Shown here one piece after another: positions 7,120 through 13,167 of a stretch of 38,322 bases of DNA. Numbering within the stretch: position 1 is the first letter of the stretch; each line of letters begins with the position of its first letter. The notes below the pieces were generated by a model that saw only the letters and a list, made by a program, of their open reading frames with translations, was not told the DNA's origin and ran no database searches. Position numbers and translations under genes: made by a program. The stretch spans positions 1 to 38,322 of the IMG/VR virus record IMGVR_UViG_3300030202_000690. One strand, given 5' to 3'. Origin of the DNA: a virus.

Positions 7120-7737
7120 TTACACCTCCTTATTTTCTAATATTTCATAACATAACTCTTGAGGTATTTTACTACGCTCATAGTTTCCTTTTAACCCCTG
7201 TGTTCCTGTTCTACTGCCTCTAGGTGCAGGTTCGTGATGGCAATTTCTATTACCATTGTGACACATATCTCTAGGAATCCATTTAAAATCATTTGAAAAT
7301 ATGTCAGTTGGTTTCATTCTTGTATCTTTATAAGAGCAGTAGGTTACAGATTTTCTAAATGGTATAGGTTTTACAACATCTAATTTCCTCAGTTTTCCTC
7401 TAGGGTTTTCAATATAAAAATACTTCGGATTAAAATGATCTATAATATCTAGAGTCTTTTGTACTATTTTTATACCTAACTTTGCTTGTTCTGTTTTGGG
7501 GGTATTATCCTTGTGCCAATGCTTACCTATACTAGCAACAGAAAAGAATGTACAGGGGCAACTAGCCCATATAATATCAGGTTTAAATGGTACTTTACCC
7601 ACATCAAACTCTAATATGTCTGTGACATAATCAATCTTATCAAAAGCATTTATATCTGATGTAAAAGTTTTATGTCCCAAACTTTCAGCAACTTTACTAA
7701 AAGACCTAGAACCTGCGAATAATTCTAATACATTCAT
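7120..7737 (-). CDS. C5-cytosine DNA methyltransferase
   Basis: A 205-aa single-domain enzyme with the SAM-binding FAGSRSF (7-13), the catalytic loop SCPCTFFS with Cys62 preceded by Pro61 (motif IV), YIENP (108-112, motif VI), and a C-terminal GSRTGTQG / RSKIPQELCYEI segment corresponding to motif X. It is shorter than typical 300-400-aa C5 methyltransferases, with a much reduced target-recognition region. It would methylate cytosines in phage DNA, probably to evade host restriction. No partner restriction gene is seen. The ATG overlaps the stop of the upstream gene. Confidence 0.9.
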   Translation of the reverse strand: MNVLELFAGSRSFSKVAESLGHKTFTSDINAFDKIDYVTDILEFDVGKVPFKPDIIWASCPCTFFSVASIGKHWHKDNTPKTEQAKLGIKIVQKTLDIIDHFNPKYFYIENPRGKLRKLDVVKPIPFRKSVTYCSYKDTRMKPTDIFSNDFKWIPRDMCHNGNRNCHHEPAPRGSRTGTQGLKGNYERSKIPQELCYEILENKEV

Positions 7738-8060
7738 GCTACTGCCCCCACATCTTCAATTAGTTTATAATCATCATATTGTGGCTCTATATTACAATGC
7801 TCCATTATAGATGATTTTATACTGCCAACAAAAGCATCTACAGATTCCTCATTGTGAATAAGATGATGTTCAAAGTAATGGCTGATATGATGTATTAATA
7901 AGGTAGGTAATACTATCTCAGCAAACTTATGGAATCTATTATTAGATAATAAATGTGAGTGGTGCTTTAATAAATCGAGTAACTTATCATTAAATTCATT
8001 GCAATCTTTTTGGTATTGCTTTGATTCAAGATACTTTTCTTTTTGACTTTCTTTTAACAT
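7734..8060 (-). CDS. 108-aa His-rich helical protein
   Basis: Predicted all-helical with a central LLIHHISHYFEHHLIH stretch (about residues 54-69) whose His spacing could bind metal or line a helix face. No family recognised. AGGAGAAC lies 4 nt before the ATG, and the TGA overlaps the methyltransferase start, so the two are translated together. Confidence 0.6.
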   Translation of the reverse strand: MLKESQKEKYLESKQYQKDCNEFNDKLLDLLKHHSHLLSNNRFHKFAEIVLPTLLIHHISHYFEHHLIHNEESVDAFVGSIKSSIMEHCNIEPQYDDYKLIEDVGAVA

Positions 8061-8075
8061 ATTGTTCTCCTATTT

Positions 8076-8091
8076 AGTTAGACATTTAACT
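8076..8091 (+). repeat. Dispersed 16-bp palindrome, copy 3
   Basis: AGTTAGACATTTAACT followed by TTTTTATT on the plus strand, differing from the main form at two central positions. It overlaps the stop codon of the 84-aa zinc protein and fills the gap before the 108-aa gene. Confidence 0.65.
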
Positions 8092-8340
8092 TTTTATTAT
8101 TTCTTGCACAGGTAAACCAGATACAATCATTTTATGACTTGTCATATTTAAGCATGATGGACAGGTTTCTTTTGATTTTCCATAAGTAACAAAATCATTA
8201 TATTTCATTATATACTTTTTAGAATAGCTTAGTCCGTAAGGTGTTAGTCTTATTTGTTCCCAACAATCTCCACACACTTTGCAATGCTTTATTACTTTAT
8301 CTACTTTCGCCTCTGAATTTCTGTTATGAATACGAGCCAT
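8086..8340 (-). CDS. 84-aa zinc-ribbon protein
   Basis: Two Cys pairs, CKVCGDC (20-26) and CPSC (60-63), separated by about 35 residues with a Tyr-rich middle: a zinc ribbon or treble-clef fold. Function unknown. The start overlaps the upstream stop (TAATG). Its stop codon lies within palindrome copy 3. Confidence 0.65.
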   Translation of the reverse strand: MARIHNRNSEAKVDKVIKHCKVCGDCWEQIRLTPYGLSYSKKYIMKYNDFVTYGKSKETCPSCLNMTSHKMIVSGLPVQEIIKS

Positions 8341-8537
8341 TATTCTGAACCCCCATTAAATAATATTGGGTGTATTTCTCGCACCTCAAAACAATCTGCT
8401 TCTTCAGGTACATTCCCATCTGCAATACGACTTTCATTATGTTCTCTCAGCCACCTTTCAAAGTTATCTGTCGTAACTTCAAATTCAGGAGCGTGTCCGT
8501 GAGTTGTGTCAATATAATATATGTTATATAGTTTCAT
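8340..8537 (-). CDS. 65-aa acidic protein
   Basis: Begins MKLYNIYYIDTTHGHAP and is acidic, with strands resembling a small alpha/beta fold. The second of two adjacent ATGs is preferred because GGGGAT lies about 5 nt upstream. No family recognised. Overlaps the neighbouring gene's end by 14 nt. Confidence 0.55.
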   Translation of the reverse strand: MKLYNIYYIDTTHGHAPEFEVTTDNFERWLREHNESRIADGNVPEEADCFEVREIHPILFNGGSE

Positions 8538-8697
8538 CATCTATCCCCTTAAGTTCTATATTATAATCATTAGCTACTTTTTTAAGTAGTATCTCAGTAT
8601 AATATTTTTTATCACTAGTCATTTCTAATGTATAACCCATAGTAAATAAATACTCTATAGCATCCATACATTCTTTTTTAGTTACTTTATTTAGCAT
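8524..8697 (-). CDS. 57-aa small protein
   Basis: Begins MLNKVTKKECMDAIEYLF; helical and acidic at its C-terminus. The ATG at 8697 sits 5 nt after AGGAGAG. An earlier ATG lacks a spaced site. No family recognised. Confidence 0.5.
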   Translation of the reverse strand: MLNKVTKKECMDAIEYLFTMGYTLEMTSDKKYYTEILLKKVANDYNIELKGIDDETI

Positions 8698-8854
8698 TAT
8701 TTCTCTCCTCATATAGTTTGATAGATTTAAGAGAGTGGTATCTGTAAAGGTCTACTTTTTCCCTCTCAATGTTTAATTCTGTTTGTAATTTAGCCACCCA
8801 TATAACAAGTGCCATAATTATAAAAGATACTGCAATGTTTAATATAATCTCCAT
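8687..8854 (-). CDS. 55-aa membrane protein with coiled-coil tail
   Basis: Begins MEIILNIAVSFIIMALVIWVAK, one clear transmembrane segment (residues 3-21), followed by a charged heptad-like tail (KLQTELNIEREKVDLY). A longer frame upstream is open, but AGGAGAAC lies 2-3 nt before this ATG and the hydrophobic start fits a membrane protein. Location: inner membrane, cytoplasmic tail likely. Role unknown. Confidence 0.55.
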   Translation of the reverse strand: MEIILNIAVSFIIMALVIWVAKLQTELNIEREKVDLYRYHSLKSIKLYEERNNAK

Positions 8855-8910
8855 AAGTTCTCCTATTGTTAGATTTAAGTTACCTCTAATATAAAATAGA
8901 GTCAAGCAAT

Positions 8911-9303
8911 TTATTCTTCCCCATGTATAGCCATGTGACAATTAAAACATATCACATCACATTTATTAATTTCCTTTAAAATATTCTCCCAAGAATAACT
9001 CATCATATCGGATACATTTTTTATTTTATTATTATCCTTGTGATGAAATGTTAAAGACCTTGTGCTGAATTTCTCTTTGTCTCTTTTAAGAGAATACCCA
9101 CAGCTACAACTTGCATTCAGTTTCCAATCATTTAATCTTTTTCTATTATTCCGTTTATAATTATTTTTAGATTCAGTATAACATGGTCTGCAAACATGCC
9201 TCAAATAATCTTCTCCGTTTGCTTTTTTCTTTCCAACATCTTGAAAATAAATAATAGTAAATGGTAATGTGTCGCTACATGTTTTACATTCTTTAAGATT
9301 CAT
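8911..9303 (-). CDS. HNH endonuclease
   Basis: A 130-aa protein with a Cys-rich N-terminus (CKTC 6-9, CRPC), CSCG, then the HNH core LTFHHKDNNKIKNVSD and the closing CFNCHMAIH. This is the arrangement of small phage HNH nucleases, either homing-type or recombination/packaging accessory. It sits inside a run of tiny genes away from the terminase, so a homing or selfish role is possible; its target is unknown. Confidence 0.75.
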   Translation of the reverse strand: MNLKECKTCSDTLPFTIIYFQDVGKKKANGEDYLRHVCRPCYTESKNNYKRNNRKRLNDWKLNASCSCGYSLKRDKEKFSTRSLTFHHKDNNKIKNVSDMMSYSWENILKEINKCDVICFNCHMAIHGEE

Positions 9304-9523
9304 TTATAACCCCCAAAAATAAATCAGTTCTATTACACACAATTTCTTTAGCAAGTTCTAACCCCATTAATAAATCATCCTTATCAAATTTATAACCCAT
9401 ATCAGTCATTAAATCGGGTTCATCCCAAGCCATATTATTAAAAACATCTGAAAGAATAAGACTCTCAATTTCTTTTAATACCTCATTAACTATTTTTCTA
9501 TTTTCTTTATCAATATGTTTCAT
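9293..9523 (-). CDS. 76-aa acidic helical protein
   Basis: Begins MKHIDKENRKIVNEVLKEIE; acidic and helical with an aromatic middle (FNNMAWDEPD). No family recognised. GAGAGGT lies upstream of the ATG; its 3' end overlaps the HNH gene by 11 nt. Confidence 0.5.
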   Translation of the reverse strand: MKHIDKENRKIVNEVLKEIESLILSDVFNNMAWDEPDLMTDMGYKFDKDDLLMGLELAKEIVCNRTDLFLGVINES

Positions 9524-9524
9524 T

Positions 9525-9683
9525 TTATACCTCTCTGTATATTGTTAAATATAATATCATAATCCAAAATAAACTTGGAAATACAATTTCTAAAAATCTT
9601 AATATAAAATAGTGGTCAAATTTTAAAATCACGAAAAAAGATCCTACAGAAACCCCTAAAATAATTCCTATTAATTTACTCAT
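9525..9683 (-). CDS. 52-aa small membrane protein
   Basis: Two hydrophobic segments, LIGIIILGVSVGSFFVI-like at residues 4-18 and FPSLFWIMILYLTIY at about 35-49, joined by a short basic loop: a predicted two-pass membrane peptide. The ATG overlaps the TGA of the 59-aa gene upstream. Could be a superinfection-exclusion or holin-like peptide; no evidence for either. Confidence 0.5.
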   Translation of the reverse strand: MSKLIGIILGVSVGSFFVILKFDHYFILRFLEIVFPSLFWIMILYLTIYREV

Positions 9684-9859
9684 TTCGTAACCCACATAAT
9701 TTCTTCTATTTCTAAGTATAACTCATGCCTTGAATCATAATCACTCCATTTATAATTGTCTCTAAATTCGTTAGCCTCTTCAATGGAATCAAACAACCCA
9801 TAGACCATTGAGTCACATGAATTCCAATTTGCTATAACTACATATTTCTCATATTTCAT
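9680..9859 (-). CDS. 59-aa acidic protein
   Basis: Begins MKYEKYVVIANWNSCDSMVYGLFDS; acidic, with aromatic residues spaced as in a small alpha/beta fold. An AGGAGAT site lies upstream of the ATG. No family recognised. Confidence 0.5.
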   Translation of the reverse strand: MKYEKYVVIANWNSCDSMVYGLFDSIEEANEFRDNYKWSDYDSRHELYLEIEEIMWVTK

Positions 9860-9876
9860 TTTATTATCTCCTATTA

Positions 9877-10443
9877 TTAAAATTCAAAATCCATTAATTC
9901 ATCAAAGCAATCAGAAAAAGTTTGATGTTTAACTTTTTTACCTGTTTTTTCTATTCTATAAATTCTTTTTACTTGGTGTTTTCTTCCTTCAGTCCAATCA
10001 TTTACAATTCCATCTTTAACCCCGATAACATGACCTCTGACACCTAAAATATAATTATCTATAGGTAGGTAGTCGCTTTGATTATTTGGTGTAATATTCT
10101 TATCAATTATACAAAGTTGCTCTTTATTATCGGGAACAAATTTTGGGCTATAATATCTATAATCCCTAGAATAATCATGTGAACCTGATACCCACTTTCT
10201 GATGTCTCCATTGTAGGTAGGTCTAAAAAGAGTAATTTTATACCCTTCAGTTTTAGCTAATTCTTGCATAATTCTTTCAGTATGGAAAGGCAACAAACCT
10301 CTATTTTTTTTCCTGCCATTAGACATATAAAACTTATGCACTTTTTTATAATCCATGTTAAAAGCAACAGAACTAGCAACGATAGTGCATTGATTATTAT
10401 CGTTTTTAAACTCTGTAGTTTTTTCTATTTCTTTAATGTTCAT
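9877..10443 (-). CDS. Papain-like cysteine peptidase
   Basis: A 188-aa protein with NNQC19T as likely oxyanion Gln plus catalytic Cys at the start of a helix, the conserved GRKKNRG stretch (43-49), and RGH138VIGVKDG followed by N148-D149, giving a C-H-D/N triad as in papain-fold peptidases or transglutaminase-like enzymes. Substrate unknown; host-takeover or peptidoglycan/protein cleavage are options. The start at 10443 is set by GGAGG 4 nt upstream. That ribosome site directly follows hammerhead ribozyme B, so this mRNA is predicted to begin 17 nt before its start codon after self-cleavage. KVKHQT near the end is encoded by palindrome copy 4. Confidence 0.65.
   Translation of the reverse strand: MNIKEIEKTTEFKNDNNQCTIVASSVAFNMDYKKVHKFYMSNGRKKNRGLLPFHTERIMQELAKTEGYKITLFRPTYNGDIRKWVSGSHDYSRDYRYYSPKFVPDNKEQLCIIDKNITPNNQSDYLPIDNYILGVRGHVIGVKDGIVNDWTEGRKHQVKRIYRIEKTGKKVKHQTFSDCFDELMDFEF
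9919..9934 (+). repeat. Dispersed 16-bp palindrome, copy 4 (inside peptidase gene)
   Basis: AGTTTGATGTTTAACT then TTTTTTACC on the plus strand, one base different from the main form. It encodes KVKHQT near the C-terminus of the cysteine peptidase. Confidence 0.6.
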
Positions 10444-10452
10444 AATTCCTCC

Positions 10453-10509
10453 AATTATAGACGGCATATAAATGCCGTTTCGCTTTTGTTAAAGCTCATC
10501 AGTATAATT
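10453..10509 (-). ncRNA. Hammerhead ribozyme B (type I)
   Basis: Read on the minus strand: stem I AAUUAUA (10509-10503) pairs perfectly with UAUAAUU (10459-10453). Core CUGAUGA (10502-10496). Stem II GCUUU/AAAGC with loop AACA. GAA then A15.1 (10478). Stem III ACGGCAU/AUGCCGU, 7 bp with loop UUAU. Predicted cleavage follows GUC, between 10460 and 10459. Every invariant hammerhead core position is present, including G10.1-C11.1 and A15.1-U16.1. Stem I begins within the stop codon of the 191-aa gene and ends directly against the GGAGG site of the cysteine peptidase. Cleavage would give a 5'-OH mRNA for the peptidase. Confidence 0.93.
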
Positions 10510-11084
10510 TAAGACGCTTTTTTGACCTCCAATTCATCCAAAATTTGAGTATCTGTCATCTGAGTTTGAATCCATTCTAGCAAGTCATTTGGGAATTTAT
10601 CATGTTTAGTCATTAACTTTTGTAATTCCTCTTCAAAGACTTTTTCCTCAGTTACTTTCTTTGCCTCGATAATTACCTTAAAAAGTCCTAAATCCTTATC
10701 TTTGAATAGATTTTTATTCAAACATTTATCGCCCTCTAGAACACCATTATTAACCTTTTTAATGGTTATTAGCTTTGTTTTGACATCATCACCCAACAGC
10801 CTACGCTGAACAGATTTTGCTTTAACTAGAACTTGTAATCTAGTTTTAACCCATTTTTTCGTGGCTGTAATTTTCGCAGGTGTTTCAGTAGCATAAATTC
10901 TATCGAGTTCCTTTGTTAGCATGGTTTCAGCGTTTTTCTTATTAGCAAGAAATATATCCCTTGTGATAATATCAACCATAAAAACTTCCATTTTTGCTGT
11001 CTGCATTCCACCCTTAACAACTTTAGAAATTTCTTCTTCAGTTACTTTCTCGGCTGATGTCATTTTTTCAATTATATTCTTCAT
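10509..11084 (-). CDS. 191-aa protein bracketed by two hammerhead ribozymes
   Basis: Starts MKNIIEKMTSAEKVTEEEI and is Lys/Glu-rich and predicted mostly helical; a basic middle (ATKKWVKTRLQVLVKAKSVQRR, about residues 74-95) could touch nucleic acid. No family recognised. AAAGGT lies 5 nt before the ATG. Ribozyme A ends about 20 nt upstream of the start codon and ribozyme B starts in its stop codon, so double cleavage would release a roughly 650-nt RNA carrying this whole gene. The segment EEKVFEEELQKLM near the C-terminus suggests a coiled coil. Confidence 0.75.
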   Translation of the reverse strand: MKNIIEKMTSAEKVTEEEISKVVKGGMQTAKMEVFMVDIITRDIFLANKKNAETMLTKELDRIYATETPAKITATKKWVKTRLQVLVKAKSVQRRLLGDDVKTKLITIKKVNNGVLEGDKCLNKNLFKDKDLGLFKVIIEAKKVTEEKVFEEELQKLMTKHDKFPNDLLEWIQTQMTDTQILDELEVKKAS

Positions 11085-11103
11085 TTTTTACCTTTCATTA
11101 TTT

Positions 11104-11159
11104 GATTAAGACGCTGAAATGAATCAGCGTTTCGACTATTAAAGCCTCTTCAGTTAATC
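11104..11159 (-). ncRNA. Hammerhead ribozyme A (type I)
   Basis: Read on the minus strand: stem I GAUUAA (11159-11154) pairs with UUAAUC (11109-11104). Core CUGAAGA (11153-11147; position 7 is variable in hammerheads). Stem II GGCU/AGUC, loop UUAAU, one G-U pair. GAA plus A15.1 (11130). Stem III ACGCUGA/UCAGCGU, 7 bp, loop UUCAUU. Cleavage predicted after GUC, between 11110 and 11109. Compared with ribozyme B all three stems differ in sequence but keep pairing, while the core is kept. It starts in the stop codon of the 43-aa gene and ends just before the AAAGGT site of the 191-aa gene. Confidence 0.92.
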
Positions 11160-11290
11160 TATTTAAAATTAAAAATATCTTTTCTATCAGTCCAAATTTG
11201 ATGTAAAAAAGCACCAAAACCCATGCTAAGAATAGTTACTATTAATTCATAAAACATTAATTGATTTTGTGTTAATGTTATTGTCTCCAT
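11159..11290 (-). CDS. 43-aa membrane peptide
   Basis: Begins METITLTQNQLMFYELIVTILSMGFGAFLH: one predicted transmembrane segment (about 12-29) and a charged tail ending IFNFK. AAAGGG lies 6 nt before the ATG. Its TAG contributes the first base of ribozyme A stem I. It is the second gene of the leftward operon. Role unknown. Confidence 0.6.
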   Translation of the reverse strand: METITLTQNQLMFYELIVTILSMGFGAFLHQIWTDRKDIFNFK

Positions 11291-11291
11291 T

Positions 11292-11579
11292 TTAAACCCT
11301 TTCCAAAGTTAATTCATTACTTAAAAACTCAAATGTCTTTCCGTCATATTCTACGAACCAGTCAAAATTCTTCTGATAAACTCTAAATCCTAAATCAAAT
11401 TGGTTTGATGTTTGGTTCATTCTTGTTTTAGTTGTGTTAGTCTCAAATCCGCCTGTGTTAAGTGTTATTGTATCCTCATTAAACGACACCACATTTGTCC
11501 AATGATACTTAACAAATGTTGTGTTTTCATGAGTAAAAACAGATGTTTTATGAGAACCGATTGTATCTAAACTAGCCAT
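11292..11579 (-). CDS. 95-aa leader gene of the early operon, unknown function
   Basis: Beta-rich, Thr/Asn-rich protein starting MASLDTIGSHKTSVFTHEN, with aromatic-containing strands (FDLGFRVYQKNFDWFVEYDG). Not recognised. GAAAGGT lies 9 nt before the ATG. First gene downstream of the leftward promoter near 11706-11733, so likely among the earliest and most abundant products. Confidence 0.65.
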   Translation of the reverse strand: MASLDTIGSHKTSVFTHENTTFVKYHWTNVVSFNEDTITLNTGGFETNTTKTRMNQTSNQFDLGFRVYQKNFDWFVEYDGKTFEFLSNELTLERV

Positions 11580-11655
11580 AATTAATTACCTTTCATTTTA
11601 TTTTGAGTTCAAAGGTACTTTAAATCTTTTCAACATGTCAAGGAATTTTTTAATT

Positions 11656-11671
11656 AGTTAAATATTTAACT
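11656..11671 (+). repeat. Dispersed 16-bp palindrome, copy 5 (perfect, in control region)
   Basis: AGTTAAATATTTAACT, a perfect palindrome, followed by TTATTT on the plus strand. It lies about 35-50 bp downstream of the predicted leftward -10 element and upstream of the first early gene, a position where a bound protein could block transcription. Only copy with full two-fold symmetry. Confidence 0.7.
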
Positions 11672-11705
11672 TTATTTAAGGTTCTGAAATCCCATAAAGG
11701 ATTTT

Positions 11706-11733
11706 AAAATATTCTAATTTATGAGAAAGTCAA
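11706..11733 (-). promoter_or_regulatory. Candidate leftward sigma-70-type promoter
   Basis: On the minus strand TTGACT (11733-11728), a 16-nt spacer and TATTTT (11711-11706). Transcription would begin near 11.70 kb and run into the 95-aa gene and the ribozyme operon. A weaker TTGACA with TACATA lies further upstream at 11807-11780. Prediction by eye. Confidence 0.5.
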
Positions 11734-12131
11734 GTACTTTTTTACACTATTTTAAATTTGTTAAGAAAAAAATTCATTTTATGTAATTTTTTACTTGCTT
11801 TTGTCAAAAAGCTTTTAAACATGTCTAAATGATCCATAAAGACGCTTTTTTAAGTATTCATACATTTACATTAAAAAAGTTTTTTAATCGATTCTAGACC
11901 TATTCTCGCAATCTTATTCTCGTGAAAATGTATCAATTTTGCATGAATCCTAAATGGCATTAAGTAAGTTATCTCCATAGTAAAGACTAACCAATAAAAC
12001 AAGTAATTTCTACTCAAAGGGTAAAGATTTAATTAGAGCGTTTTGTCATTTGTCAAGACTTAATTTGACTTTAATTTGTATAGCACCAAGCCACCCACAA
12101 ACGCAACAAAAAAGATTTATTTTCTTTTTAC

Positions 12132-12160
12132 TTGACATTCTCGCGATCCATCGTTATATT
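12132..12160 (+). promoter_or_regulatory. Strong rightward sigma-70-type promoter
   Basis: TTGACA, 17-nt spacer, TATATT: a perfect -35 and a near-consensus -10 at optimal spacing. The start would be near 12167, giving a leader of about 265 nt before the terminase small subunit. Confidence 0.75.
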
Positions 12161-12181
12161 AAAAAAAACTTTATTTTTTAC

Positions 12182-12211
12182 TTGACTCGTATGCCCCTAT
12201 AGGCGTATATT
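12182..12211 (+). promoter_or_regulatory. Second rightward promoter with embedded inverted repeat
   Basis: TTGACT, 18-nt spacer, TATATT. The spacer contains ATGCCCCTATAGGCGTAT, an imperfect palindrome (7 of 9 positions paired) centred between the two boxes, as expected of an operator that would occlude polymerase. It lies 50 bp after the first promoter. Confidence 0.65.
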
Positions 12212-12307
12212 TAGGCTGATATAAGCGTGTATCGCCATTCCCCACAAATTATTGTATAACAAACACTTAGAGCCATTTTATAAAAAAATTTTTAAAAGAA
12301 AGTCCTT

Positions 12308-12325
12308 TAAAAGCTAAAGCTTTTA
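12308..12325. other. Leader hairpin
   Basis: TAAAAGC-TAAA-GCTTTTA, a 7-bp stem with 4-nt loop within the rightward leader. Followed by TGTTATG rather than a pure T-run, so a weak attenuator at most. Confidence 0.35.
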
Positions 12326-12432
12326 TGTTATGTATTGTATAGTAGTATTAGTGCCTTATTAGGATTCAGATGAAACATCTTGTATAAAAAAATTAAAGTC
12401 CGTAGAATATACCATAAAATAAGGAATTTATA

Positions 12433-13041
12433 ATGAGTGTTACATTACCAACTAAGTGGAAACCAGAAAAATCCCTAGCTATAGATATACTAGTTACGAG
12501 TCCTGAAGCTTCAATACAGAATGTTGCAGATAAAGCTGGGGTTACAACAGCTACTATAAGAAATTGGTTTAAAGATCCTGAGTTTGTAGAAGTCTTTTAT
12601 CAAAAATATATGGTTACTTTTGGTGCTAGATTACCTAATGTTTTAAATAGTATGGTAAGAGAAGCTGAAGCAGGTAATGTTCAAGCTGGTAGGTTAGTAT
12701 TAGAACACTCAGGTAAACTTATTAAGCGAGTAGAGGTAAATAACCACCAAAGTCCATTTGAAAAATTTTTAAATACGCAAGTGCCAGAAGATGCTGAGAT
12801 AATAGAATACGATGAAATAGAGGTTTTACCTCAAAGACCTGTATTACCAGATAAACCTATAGATGAGAAAAAGAATAAACTAAAGAATAAAAAGCGTAGG
12901 GAGGCTAGAAGATGGAGAGAAAGAGCTGAGGCTGTAGGTATTGAACCCCCTAAACAAGGGAGGCAGACTCCTGCTCAACGCAAACAATGGCAGGAAAAAA
13001 TAACAAAAAGAGAAAAAGCATTAGGGGTTAAGCCTCTTTAA
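12433..13041 (+). CDS. Terminase small subunit
   Basis: A 202-aa protein. The N-terminal helix-turn-helix (residues about 24-50, ASIQNVADKAGVTTATIRNWFKDPEF) is of the type that recognises packaging sites, followed by an oligomerisation helix region (residues 60-95) and a very basic C-terminal third (KKNKLKNKKRREARRWRERAEAV). It would bind phage DNA and deliver it to the large subunit. Unusually it stands alone on the plus strand, 2.5 kb from the large subunit gene and convergent with it. AAGGAA lies upstream of the ATG. Confidence 0.75.
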   Translation: MSVTLPTKWKPEKSLAIDILVTSPEASIQNVADKAGVTTATIRNWFKDPEFVEVFYQKYMVTFGARLPNVLNSMVREAEAGNVQAGRLVLEHSGKLIKRVEVNNHQSPFEKFLNTQVPEDAEIIEYDEIEVLPQRPVLPDKPIDEKKNKLKNKKRREARRWRERAEAVGIEPPKQGRQTPAQRKQWQEKITKREKALGVKPL

Positions 13042-13167
13042 AAATGTTTTAACATCGTAAGATTTACATTCTGGACATTCTTGTTCTCTATCAGCATCTA
13101 CTGCTAATACTTCCCAGTCCCAGTGACAATTCATGCAAAAACATCGCAATACATTGTAATCGTTCAT
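13021..13167 (-). CDS. 48-aa zinc-ribbon protein
   Basis: MNDYNVLRCFCMNCHWDWE...ECPECKSYDVKTF: two CxxC pairs (C11/C14 and C31/C34) forming a rubredoxin-like zinc ribbon. Its ATG overlaps the TGA of the morphogenesis gene (ATGA), and its end overlaps the 3' end of the terminase small subunit gene on the opposite strand by 21 bp. It is the last gene of the packaging block. Function unknown. Confidence 0.65.
   Translation of the reverse strand: MNDYNVLRCFCMNCHWDWEVLAVDADREQECPECKSYDVKTFLKRLNP

Larger units (their letters stand above)
11580..12432. promoter_or_regulatory. Noncoding control region between leftward early and rightward operons
   Basis: About 850 bp with no credible ORF, very A+T-rich, flanked by divergent genes. 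It holds a leftward promoter-like pair near 11.7-11.8 kb, the perfect-palindrome copy 5, two rightward promoter-like sequences at 12132-12211, an operator-like inverted repeat between the second -35 and -10, and a 7-bp hairpin at 12308-12325. The stretch 11838-11855 repeats a short sequence (AAGACGCTTTTTT) also seen at 10511-10523. It is the main transcription control point of the genome by position; no tRNA or ribozyme is seen here. Confidence 0.7.
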
